From an uncultured Bacteroidia bacterium (lineage in GTDB: Bacteria > Bacteroidota > Bacteroidia > J057 > CALLMJ01), in NCBI GenBank assembly GCA_938005475.1, contig CALLNY010000022.1:1-64000 (forward strand): DNA of 64,000 nucleotides. Reading direction: 5' to 3'. Position 1 is the stretch's first letter. The number at the start of each line of letters is the position of its first letter. Position numbers and translations under genes: made by a program. Positions 1 to 10,094 of the stretch are shown here, piece by piece. The notes below the pieces were generated by a model. It was not told where the DNA came from. It was given only the letters and a program-made list of their open reading frames with translations, and ran no database searches.

Positions 1-456
1 TTTGAGCAATCGAACTTTACGGATGAGACGAGGGTAACGAAAGAATATCCATATATAGTGGATATGGAAGAGTTAAGGCTTACGACGGAGATTTTGCATT
101 ATGCGGGGACGAGTCCTGAGGAGCGTAAACAGATTGAGATATTGCGGGAGGCGTGGCGTAGTGTTAATGCGATGTTTGAAGAGAAAGAGCGAGAGCTGTT
201 ATCCAAAATTCAAAAGAAAGAAAAATTATTAGAAGAAGAAAAACAAAGAGCAGAACAAGAACGGCAAAGAGCACAGGAAAAAGAAAAATTATTAGAAGAA
301 GAGCGACAAAGTACAGAGCAAGAGCGACAAAGGGCAGAGGAGAAAGAAAAATTGTTAAGGCAAATCATAAATCCAATTAAGATGATGCAAAATCTTGGTA
401 TTGAAGACCAACAAATTGAGCAATCCTTAAACATCCGTATAAAAGATTATCTTTGA
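1..456 (+). CDS. C-terminal part of Rpn-family recombination-promoting nuclease/putative transposase (PD-(D/E)XK); 5' end off the window
   Basis: Frame 1 is open from base 1 (FEQSNFTDETRVTKEYPYIVDMEELRL...); 'SPEERKQIEILREAWRS' followed by a charged coiled-coil tail is typical of Rpn/PDDEXK transposase-like proteins. Confidence 0.6.
   Translation, partial: FEQSNFTDETRVTKEYPYIVDMEELRLTTEILHYAGTSPEERKQIEILREAWRSVNAMFEEKERELLSKIQKKEKLLEEEKQRAEQERQRAQEKEKLLEEERQSTEQERQRAEEKEKLLRQIINPIKMMQNLGIEDQQIEQSLNIRIKDYL
217..354 (+). repeat. 63-bp in-frame tandem repeat (about 2.2 copies) encoding KEKLLEEE(K/R)Q..EQERQRA(Q/E)E
   Basis: Copies start at 217, 280 and (partial) 343. Confidence 0.8.
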
Positions 457-505
457 TATGAAATTTGTTAGTTTATAAACATACCTAAATATCAAAAAAT
501 TCAGT

Positions 506-1117
506 ATGAGAAATTATAATGTAATTACTCATAAACACCTTGAAAAAGCTTATACTTATCAGACATATCGTAAGCTAATAGATGATTTATTAAAACAGGG
601 GAAAACCACTGGGAATAATCATTCAGAGCAGTATGTAAAATATACTAAATTGAACGTACAAAGAATGAACAGATGGGATAAAAATTGTCAAATATTTTCA
701 GAATTTGAAAAATTCTTAAAATATATTAACAAAAAAATAATTATGGTAGTATTAACAGAAGCATGGTGTGGCGATACTGCGAATTTAATACCTGTTTTTG
801 AAAAAATCCGATTAGTTTGCCCAGAATATTTATCTTTATATCTTTTACTTCGTGACGAAAATCCAGATGTTATGGAAGATAATCTTACTAATGGTGCACG
901 TTCTATTCCCAAATTGATATTCCTTAATGAAAATTTAGAAAAATTAGCAACCTGGGGACCAAGACCTCAACCCCTATCCCAACAAATTCAAGAATGGAAA
1001 AATCAAGGATTAACCTATTCACAATTTGCTGATAAAATTCAATTATGGTATGCCCATGACAAATCCTTAACTACTCAAAAAGAAATTTTTGATATCTTAA
1101 AATCTTTAATTTTATGA
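506..1117 (+). CDS. Thioredoxin family protein
   Basis: Thioredoxin-like core 'IIMVVLTEAWCGDTANLIPVFEKI' and 'GARSIPKLIFLNENLEKLATWGPRP'. Confidence 0.75.
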   Translation: MRNYNVITHKHLEKAYTYQTYRKLIDDLLKQGKTTGNNHSEQYVKYTKLNVQRMNRWDKNCQIFSEFEKFLKYINKKIIMVVLTEAWCGDTANLIPVFEKIRLVCPEYLSLYLLLRDENPDVMEDNLTNGARSIPKLIFLNENLEKLATWGPRPQPLSQQIQEWKNQGLTYSQFADKIQLWYAHDKSLTTQKEIFDILKSLIL

Positions 1118-1545
1118 TAAAAACTATTCATATCATTAACGGACCTAACCTTAACTTCTTGGGTAGACGAGAACCTGGAATCTACGGTTATGATACCCTT
1201 GAAACTATTCTCAATGAATTACAACTTAATTTTCCTTCCGTATGCTTCCATCATTTCCAAAGTAACTATGAAGGTGCCATCATTGACTTTTTACAAACTC
1301 ATTATGAAACTATTCAAGCACTTATCATTAATCCAGGCGCCCTAGCTCATTACAGTATTGCTCTTTTAGATGCTTTAAAAGCTATGAAATGCCCAATCAT
1401 TGAAGTACACCTTTCTAACATTTATCAACGTGAAACATTCCGAGAACTCAGTATCACAGCAAAAGCCGCCAAAGGTGTAATTACTGGTTTGGGTAAATAT
1501 TCTTATTTCCTTGCAGTGAATTACCTTCTTAAACTAAATGAATAA
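1114..1545 (+). CDS. aroQ: 3-dehydroquinate dehydratase, type II
   Basis: IHIINGPNLNFLGRREPGIYG...FHHFQSNYEGAIIDFLQ...IINPGALAHYSIALLDAL...VHLSNIYQRE; 4-bp ATGA overlap with upstream CDS. Confidence 0.95.
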   Translation: MIKTIHIINGPNLNFLGRREPGIYGYDTLETILNELQLNFPSVCFHHFQSNYEGAIIDFLQTHYETIQALIINPGALAHYSIALLDALKAMKCPIIEVHLSNIYQRETFRELSITAKAAKGVITGLGKYSYFLAVNYLLKLNE

Positions 1546-2749
1546 ACTTTTTTTAGTTTGCAATCATTACTCTCCTCGTTTGGAGTATATCATACATTTA
1601 TGGAATACCCAAATTTTATCTCCTAAATTAGTTTATACAACCCAAATCCCAAATCAAGCTCCTTTTATAACTTATAATAACGATAACCATCATCCTAATC
1701 TTCCTAATACCCAATTTCTATTCTCTAACGATTACCATTTTGATTTAAAACCCCTACAAACCAAACTATCCTTTCCTAACTTCGATTTTTTTAGCTATAC
1801 TTTTGCTCTAGCTACGGAGTCTTATCATTATAACCCTGATTTCCCCAAAGATATCTATGGACGATACTCCGAAGAAAATAACCCTGTCATTGCTTCCCAA
1901 CTACATGAGATTCCTTTTTTTCCTTTTTGGGCTTCTAAAATCTGTGAACAACTTAAAATTCCTATTCGTTACTATCCCGCCGAACCTTTATGGATTACTT
2001 TGGATATTGATAATCCTTTTCATTTTCAATATAGAGGATTATTTTGTCAAATTAAAAGTCTTATAAACGACATAATAAAATTAAATTTTAATGAAATATA
2101 TTTTAAGTTTAAAATATTAATTGGTATACAACATGACCCCTTCTCCACAGAAAATTGGTTGCCTTATCTCTCCAAACAAAACTTCCTCACATTCTTTTTA
2201 ATGAACAACAGTTCCTTGAACTCCAATACCTCGCCATTGAATACGTACTACCACCGCGAAATAATTAAAATTCCTTTCCAGCATGTAGGACTACACATTG
2301 CTTTGAATTCTACACTAAAAACTACTCAAAAAGAAAAAAAATTATTAGAAACTATTCTAAAAACAACCCTATACAAAAGTAGACAGCACTTCTTAAAATA
2401 TGATTTACCAATTACTTTTCAAGAACTTTTACAGTTGGGAATTTATCAGGATTATACCACTTGCTTTTATTCGCAAAAAGGCTACAAACATGGACTCGTC
2501 AGACCATTTCCTTGGTATGATTTGAAAGCTGAAAAAATGACTAATTTATTAAGATTTCCTATTTTTTTTATGGATAGGCACGCTTTAAAACAAGGTCTAG
2601 ATTTTCAACAAACTATTCAATACATCAATGAACAAACTCTTCTTATTCAGTCCTATGGGGGAGTTCCGATGATTTTACTCCATAACGAAACCTTCAGCGA
2701 AAAAAGAGAATGGAAAAATTTCCATTTTAAACAATATTTTAAGACTTAA
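1538..2749 (+). CDS. Polysaccharide deacetylase-like family protein (Bacteroidota type)
   Basis: 'DIYGRYSEENNPVIASQLHEIPFFPFW...PAEPLWITLDIDNPFHFQYRG' and 'HVGLHIALNS'; overlaps the aroQ stop by 8 bp. Confidence 0.65.
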   Translation: MNKLFLVCNHYSPRLEYIIHLWNTQILSPKLVYTTQIPNQAPFITYNNDNHHPNLPNTQFLFSNDYHFDLKPLQTKLSFPNFDFFSYTFALATESYHYNPDFPKDIYGRYSEENNPVIASQLHEIPFFPFWASKICEQLKIPIRYYPAEPLWITLDIDNPFHFQYRGLFCQIKSLINDIIKLNFNEIYFKFKILIGIQHDPFSTENWLPYLSKQNFLTFFLMNNSSLNSNTSPLNTYYHREIIKIPFQHVGLHIALNSTLKTTQKEKKLLETILKTTLYKSRQHFLKYDLPITFQELLQLGIYQDYTTCFYSQKGYKHGLVRPFPWYDLKAEKMTNLLRFPIFFMDRHALKQGLDFQQTIQYINEQTLLIQSYGGVPMILLHNETFSEKREWKNFHFKQYFKT

Positions 2750-2930
2750 AAACCTGCTTTTCCGTATGACCATCTTCCTTTTTCGTTTTACTAATTCTAT
2801 ATATAAATGTCTCTTAATTTAATTATTTCATAAGTCCATGACAAATCTTGCTATTTTTTGTACCAAAAAGAACCCCAGATATGTTTAATGCGAAAAAAAC
2901 ATAAAATATTAAACCAATCAAAAACCTTAC

Positions 2931-4421
<1,491 letters not shown>

Positions 4422-4432
4422 CCTCTTTTTCC

Positions 4433-6481
4433 TTGAGACGTTTCTTTAGAAAATATTTTTTCCAATTATTACCTTCATTCACCAGTTGGTTAATACTATT
4501 CTCTATTGAGTTATACCAAATCGTTTATGATTTAAATAGAGGTGAGATTTTATTTCCTATTCCGAACCCCGTCAAGGATTTCTTTCACTTTCTCTTCTTA
4601 GTTTTTATCTTTCAAGCTGGAAAAAATATTGTCAAAAAAGAAGCAAAACCAACCTCACTTGAAATTATTTGGTTAGTGGTGGGTATTGGTGGAACAGGCA
4701 TAATCATAAACGCTTTAAGCAATTGGATAAGAAATGTTTACATGGCTAATTATTCTTCTATCTTCTGGTACAACTTAGACAAATACATAGGCATCCTTAC
4801 TAATGCCTACTTTTTTATTACCCTCACTTTTGTTTATAGACAGCTTATACTTTTTCGATCTACTAAAACTAAACAAAATGCTTGGTTTTTATTAGATGTT
4901 TTGATTTATCTTGGTTTTTTAGGATTATTTGAAAAATATTTTACACTTTATGTAATTTTTATTATCGCTTATTGGGTATTTGCTTTTTGCATCATTATTT
5001 ATCTTTCAATCCATACGGAATGGGTCGCCTATTTAAACTTCAAAGAAAAACTTATGGGCATCTTTTTTATGTCCATAGTGTTAATCATTCAATTAAGTTA
5101 TCTTTTCTTGATAAATGCAAAATATACTACTGATAATAAATTCAATGTACTAGAAAACTTAGATTTAGAAGTTATTTATTTGTTTTGTTTATTATATACA
5201 TTTTTTTGTATATTAGTTTTGGCTTTTAATTTACCTACAAGTTCTTTATACGAATTACGGCAAGTTGAGCGTAATGCATTAAATGAAATTAACAAAGTTA
5301 TTTTAAAGTCAAAAGCGGATAGCTCCGAAGTTTATAATATTTTAATGAATTATGGAATGAGAAGTGCCAAAGGAGATTTCGGTTGGATAATATTCTCTGA
5401 TAATGAATCTTCTCGAATTATTCAAGCTATTAATTGTGATGACCATGTAGCTATGGATATCCATCCTATTATCAATAAATATTGGTCTTATCAGGTAGAT
5501 AAAAAAAATTTTTTTGTTGGAGATACTGCACGACTTTCACTTCTAAAGAATAAATCCCATTTTATAGGCTCTTTTTTTGCGACGAAAATTTGTACACAAG
5601 ATAATGAATACGGGGATTTAGTGCTAGGTTGGAAGCATAAAAATGTTTTTGAGTTAGAACTTTATTCTTTCCTTTCTATTATCACAGAACAAGCCGCAAT
5701 AGCCTTAGAAAATAAAGAATTATTTAAAAAGTCTATAACATTAGAACGTTATCAAGAACAACTAAAAATAGCCAAGGATTTTCAAGATAGGGTTCTACCC
5801 AAAATTCAATCTACTGAATATTTTGATTTACATGCAGTTAATCAAGAGGCTGACGAGATTGGTGGTGATTATTTAGAGACCTACCAAGATAATGAGTTTT
5901 TTCATATTTTTATAGCCGATGTAGCAGGAAAAGGTACAACAGCCGCTTTTTATATGGCGGAACTGAAAGGTATGCTTCAAATTCTTTTTCCTTTACAACT
6001 TGCTCCAATTGCTTTTATCCAAAAACTTAATACCGCTGTTTCTAACTGCCTCTCTGCTAATTTATTTATTACAGCCAATTATTTACGAATCCATAAATCC
6101 AGTTTGAAATGTCAATTCGTGAGGGCTGGTCATACACCTCTCCTGCATTATTCCCAAAAAGATAAATTAGTGTATCAATACCAGCCTAAAGGAATTGGAT
6201 TAGGTATTTTAAGAAAAGAACTATCCGATAAAAATTTTGATGTCCAAGAATTACAACTTCAAAAAAATGACTTATTATTGTTATTCACTGATGGTATCAT
6301 TGAAGCACGAAATCCTAATAACGAAGAACTTGGCATGGATATATTAAAAGATTGGTTAGCTTCTTTTAACAACTTATCATCATTAGATATCAATTATTGC
6401 ATTCTAGAGCAAATGATGGCGTTTACAAACGAAAAAAAATTTGATGATGATTATACACTCTTCACTTTGAAAGTAAAATAA
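4433..6481 (+). CDS. Multi-TM membrane protein with GAF-like region and C-terminal SpoIIE/PP2C-type phosphatase (RsbU-like)
   Basis: N-terminal hydrophobic helices; 'ADEIGGDYLETYQDNEFFHIFIADVAGKGTTAAFYMAELKGML...LLLFTDGIIEARN'; start codon uncertain. Confidence 0.85.
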   Translation: MRRFFRKYFFQLLPSFTSWLILFSIELYQIVYDLNRGEILFPIPNPVKDFFHFLFLVFIFQAGKNIVKKEAKPTSLEIIWLVVGIGGTGIIINALSNWIRNVYMANYSSIFWYNLDKYIGILTNAYFFITLTFVYRQLILFRSTKTKQNAWFLLDVLIYLGFLGLFEKYFTLYVIFIIAYWVFAFCIIIYLSIHTEWVAYLNFKEKLMGIFFMSIVLIIQLSYLFLINAKYTTDNKFNVLENLDLEVIYLFCLLYTFFCILVLAFNLPTSSLYELRQVERNALNEINKVILKSKADSSEVYNILMNYGMRSAKGDFGWIIFSDNESSRIIQAINCDDHVAMDIHPIINKYWSYQVDKKNFFVGDTARLSLLKNKSHFIGSFFATKICTQDNEYGDLVLGWKHKNVFELELYSFLSIITEQAAIALENKELFKKSITLERYQEQLKIAKDFQDRVLPKIQSTEYFDLHAVNQEADEIGGDYLETYQDNEFFHIFIADVAGKGTTAAFYMAELKGMLQILFPLQLAPIAFIQKLNTAVSNCLSANLFITANYLRIHKSSLKCQFVRAGHTPLLHYSQKDKLVYQYQPKGIGLGILRKELSDKNFDVQELQLQKNDLLLLFTDGIIEARNPNNEELGMDILKDWLASFNNLSSLDINYCILEQMMAFTNEKKFDDDYTLFTLKVK

Positions 6482-6510
6482 TTTTTATATTTGCGTGTAC
6501 TTACGTACTT

Positions 6511-6849
6511 ATGAAAGTAGAATTATTAGATTCCGAAAATTTTACCACGGTTTTCTTGATAGGAGAGATTGATGCATATTCTTCCATAAATATTCAACAA
6601 ACGCTACAAAATCTATTAGATAACGGCAAAAAAAATATTCACATAAATTGTGAACAACTTGAATATATTTCCAGTGCGGGGCTTGGTGCTTTAATGTCCT
6701 TTGTAGAAGAAATTGAAAATTCTAATGGAACAATGGTATTTTCTGGCTTAAAACCTAAAGTTTTTAACGTTTTTCAACTGCTCGGACTAGACCAAATCAT
6801 GAAAATTGTAGATAATCAAACTGAAGCTATAACTTTTTTTCAAAACTAA
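6511..6849 (+). CDS. STAS domain anti-sigma factor antagonist (RsbV/SpoIIAA-like)
   Basis: 'IGEIDAYSSINIQQTLQNLLDNGKKNIHINCEQLEYISSAGLGALMSF'. Confidence 0.92.
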   Translation: MKVELLDSENFTTVFLIGEIDAYSSINIQQTLQNLLDNGKKNIHINCEQLEYISSAGLGALMSFVEEIENSNGTMVFSGLKPKVFNVFQLLGLDQIMKIVDNQTEAITFFQN

Positions 6850-6862
6850 CGTAAAAATAAGT

Positions 6863-7300
6863 ATGAATAATATGGCTAAACTGACTGTCAATTGCGATTT
6901 AAAAAATTTAGGGGTGATTCGTGAATTTGTTCAAGAACATCTAAATGATATTCCTTTAACCTGTGATATTACCTCTAATCAAATTGTTTTGGCGGTTGAT
7001 GAAGCTTGTGCTAATTCTATAATCCATGGAAATCATTGTGACAAAAGAAAAGAACTCTCCATAGAAATTTATCACGATGATTACAACGATTTACATATCA
7101 ATCTTTATGACTCCTCACCACCATTTGATATTTTTAGCTATCAAATGAAAGATATCAAAGAAAAAGTAAAAAACGCAGAAAAAGGGGGTATGGGCATTTG
7201 TTTAATTCAAAGAATTATGGATGAAATTACAATCGAAAAATTCCCTGATTTCTGCGTCTATAAATTTGTCAAGCATTTATCAAACTGCAATAATAAATAA
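6863..7300 (+). CDS. RsbW/SpoIIAB-like serine-protein kinase (HATPase_c)
   Basis: N-box 'AVDEACANSIIHG', G-box 'EKGGMGICLIQRIMDEI'. Confidence 0.9.
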   Translation: MNNMAKLTVNCDLKNLGVIREFVQEHLNDIPLTCDITSNQIVLAVDEACANSIIHGNHCDKRKELSIEIYHDDYNDLHINLYDSSPPFDIFSYQMKDIKEKVKNAEKGGMGICLIQRIMDEITIEKFPDFCVYKFVKHLSNCNNK

Positions 7301-7321
7301 TTTAATTCATAATAATTTTAC

Positions 7322-7349
7322 AAAAAAAAGCTGCGAAATTTTTCGCAAC
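7322..7349 (-). terminator. Intrinsic terminator of the PAS-SpoIIE gene
   Basis: Stem TGCGAAA/TTTCGCA with poly-A on + (poly-U on minus-strand transcript). Confidence 0.75.
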
Positions 7350-7401
7350 CTCATTACATATGAAACGATTAAACTTGCTTTGTTAATTGGGTTATATATG
7401 A

Positions 7402-9951
7402 TTATAATTCCAATCCAATCATTAAAAAGTCATCTGTTTGTTCTTGACCGTTGAACCATGTATTTAAAGAAAATTTTATTTCTTTGATAGTTTGAGCTAA
7501 ACCAGCATCCGCATTACCAGCAATAATGGATTTTAGACGAGTTAGACCAAATTTTTTGTTTTCAGGACCACCGAACTGGTCAATTATTCCATCAGACATA
7601 AGAAATAATTTTTTGATTTCTTTCTTATTAAATTCCATGAAATTAAAGTTAGCTTTTTCAGACTTTAATGGATGATAACCAAGGTAGTTATCAAATTTTA
7701 AAATCTCGATAAGGTCATTATTTTTTTGAATGATTATAGGTTGAGCAATCGTAGAAAACAAGTAAATTTTATCAGAATTAAACATTGCCAAGCTTATTTC
7801 AAAAGCATCTTTAAAACCATATTCCTTTTGAATATTTAAAATTCCTTCTTGAATTGCTCCTATTTTTTTATTTATTTCAACTTTTGCATACTGATTGCTA
7901 ATATTATTTAAATATTGTTGAAAATATATAGATAAAAGAGCGCCAGGAACGCCATGACCTGTACAGTCTGCTACTACAACGCATAAAATTTCATCGTATT
8001 GCTTAATCCAATAAAAATCCCCACCAATCTCTTCCTTGGGTTGAAAATAAACAAATGAATCTTTAAAGTTTGATTTCAATATTTCCTTATTAGGGAGTAA
8101 AGCGTTTAGTATTGATTTTGCATACCTTAAACTATCTTCTAAATCCTTATTCCGTTCTTGGATGAGTTTTTCTTTTTCTTTTTTCTCCGTAATATCCATT
8201 TCAATAGCAATATATTTTTCTACTTCTCCCACTTCGTTTAAAATAGGTGTAATATTCAAACTAATCCAATAGGGTTTACCATCTTTTCTATAATTCAAAA
8301 TTTCTTCACGAAAAGAAGTTTTTAATTGAAGTTTTTCGCGTATTCTTTGAACTGTTTGAGGGTCTGTATCTTTACCTTGCAAAATTCTACTGGGAATTTT
8401 TCCTTTAACTTCTTCAAAAGTATAACCCGAAATTCTCGTAAAACCAGGATTTACCCACTCAATCTCTCGGTTTGCATTGGTAATGATGACCGCATTGTCG
8501 GTATTTGCGGCAACCATGGACAGAGAGCGTAGTTGATTCTGGGCATTGCGAATATTTTCTAAGCTTTTCTCTAATGCTTCTGTTTTGATTTTTAAATCTT
8601 CATTGATGGCATTTAATTCTTCTTGTGCCATTCTTAATTCTTCTTCGGAAGCTAAAAGTTCCTGATTTTTTTCTTCTAGTTGGATTTGTTGTTCAATTTG
8701 CACTGTAATTTCAAAACGCACCCCAATATATTTTATTATTACTCCATGATTATCCAAAACAGGAGTAATTGTAGCATTAACCCAATAAAAGCTACCATTT
8801 TTCTTTTTATTGCAAATGATACCACGCCAAACTTTGCCTGAACTGATTGTTGCCCACATCTCTACGAAAATAGAGTCATTTTGTTTTCCAGATTTTAAAA
8901 TACGATGATTTTTTCCAAGAAGCTCTTCAACTGAGTACCCCGAAACACTAGAAAAAGTTTGATTAGCAAAAATAATATTGCCTCTTATATCAGTTTCTGA
9001 GACCAGAGCTGCGTTATTTAGCGCGTTGATTTGTCCTTTCAATTCTATTTGATTAAGAACTAATTTTTCTTGAATAGTTTCCATCTCCTCTATATTCTGC
9101 CGAAGCTCTTCTTCTATAGCTAAAAGTTCTTCATTTTTTTCACGAAGTTGTTGTTCTTGCTGTTTACGTTCTGTTATGTCAATTGCTAATTTAATAACGG
9201 ATTTAGGTTCTTGGGTAGTGGTATCTTTCACTACTATGTAAACCGCTTGTAGCCATATTATTTGCCCATTTTTATGTTTTCTTTGAAATTCACTCTCTGC
9301 CTTGCCCTCTTTTAGAAGATTATTCCAAAATGCTTGGTATGTTTCATCTGTCATTAAATCTCCTACTAAACTGCGATGATTTTTACCAATTAATTCTTCG
9401 GTCGTATAACCTAACAAACTAGCAAGCTTTTCATTAACTGTCAAAATCCTGCGGTTCAAATCAAATTCAATGAACCCTATACGCGTATTGATAGCTTCAT
9501 TGTATGCTTTTAGCTGTGAATATTGTTGTTCTAATTTCTGTTTGTTTATAATATCTTCGGTTTTATCTACACCCAAAATGACAAAATTTGAAATCTGCCC
9601 TTTTGAATCTAAAACAGGATTTACATTTAACTCCATGTAATAAGGTGTCCCTTCTTTATCATAATTCATAATTTTCTCTCGAAAAGGTTCATTTTTGGTC
9701 AGCTTCTCGAGAATATTTCCTAAAGAATGAATATCTTCATTTTTATTTTGTAAAAAATCCCAAAATTTAGTTCCTTTAATTTCATGAAAACTATATCCTG
9801 TAAAATCCGTAAATGCTTGATTAACCCATGAAATCAAACCATTAGCATCGGTTATGATAATTACATTGTCCGATTTCTCTATAATGTTTGAAATCAAATT
9901 TACTTCATCAATTTGATTATTATTGTTAGATGAAAAAAAGTTTTTGAACAT
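7402..9951 (-). CDS. Four-PAS sensor SpoIIE/PP2C phosphatase (paralog A)
   Basis: Four PAS-like segments (VIIITDANGLISWVNQAFTDFTGY; GFIEFDLNRRILTVNEKLASLLGY; ALVSETDIRGNIIFANQTFSSVSGY; AVIITNANREIEWVNPGFTRISGY) and PP2C 'EEIGGDFYWI...VVVADCTGHGVPGALLS...LFLMSDGIIDQF'. ATG at 9951 preferred; the TTG at 9978 overlaps a TACATTTG box. Confidence 0.9.
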   Translation of the reverse strand: MFKNFFSSNNNNQIDEVNLISNIIEKSDNVIIITDANGLISWVNQAFTDFTGYSFHEIKGTKFWDFLQNKNEDIHSLGNILEKLTKNEPFREKIMNYDKEGTPYYMELNVNPVLDSKGQISNFVILGVDKTEDIINKQKLEQQYSQLKAYNEAINTRIGFIEFDLNRRILTVNEKLASLLGYTTEELIGKNHRSLVGDLMTDETYQAFWNNLLKEGKAESEFQRKHKNGQIIWLQAVYIVVKDTTTQEPKSVIKLAIDITERKQQEQQLREKNEELLAIEEELRQNIEEMETIQEKLVLNQIELKGQINALNNAALVSETDIRGNIIFANQTFSSVSGYSVEELLGKNHRILKSGKQNDSIFVEMWATISSGKVWRGIICNKKKNGSFYWVNATITPVLDNHGVIIKYIGVRFEITVQIEQQIQLEEKNQELLASEEELRMAQEELNAINEDLKIKTEALEKSLENIRNAQNQLRSLSMVAANTDNAVIITNANREIEWVNPGFTRISGYTFEEVKGKIPSRILQGKDTDPQTVQRIREKLQLKTSFREEILNYRKDGKPYWISLNITPILNEVGEVEKYIAIEMDITEKKEKEKLIQERNKDLEDSLRYAKSILNALLPNKEILKSNFKDSFVYFQPKEEIGGDFYWIKQYDEILCVVVADCTGHGVPGALLSIYFQQYLNNISNQYAKVEINKKIGAIQEGILNIQKEYGFKDAFEISLAMFNSDKIYLFSTIAQPIIIQKNNDLIEILKFDNYLGYHPLKSEKANFNFMEFNKKEIKKLFLMSDGIIDQFGGPENKKFGLTRLKSIIAGNADAGLAQTIKEIKFSLNTWFNGQEQTDDFLMIGLEL

Positions 9952-9975
9952 AAGATTTTTATAATTTTTATCTTG

Positions 9976-9983
9976 CAAATGTA
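9976..9983 (-). promoter_or_regulatory. -7 box TACATTTG for paralog A
   Basis: TAnnTTTG match on minus strand upstream of ATG 9951. Confidence 0.45.
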
Positions 9984-10013
9984 ACTAATAACTAAAATAT
10001 ATCAAACAGAAAA

Positions 10014-10042
10014 TGAAAAAAGGCTGCGAAATTTTTCGCAAC
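10014..10042 (-). terminator. Intrinsic terminator of paralog B (same hairpin as paralog A)
   Basis: TGCGAAA-TT-TTTCGCA stem with adjacent A tract on +. Confidence 0.75.
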
Positions 10043-10094
10043 CTCATTACATATGAAACGATTAAACTTGCTTTGTTAATTGGGTTATATATGA

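Noticed and set aside
210-434. Minus-strand ORF rich in C/S/F
   Set aside because: Antisense shadow of the repetitive coiled-coil coding region on +
7221-7454. 77-aa + ORF after the RsbW-like gene
   Set aside because: Overlaps the RsbW-like gene, the terminator and the 3' end of paralog A; no recognisable protein
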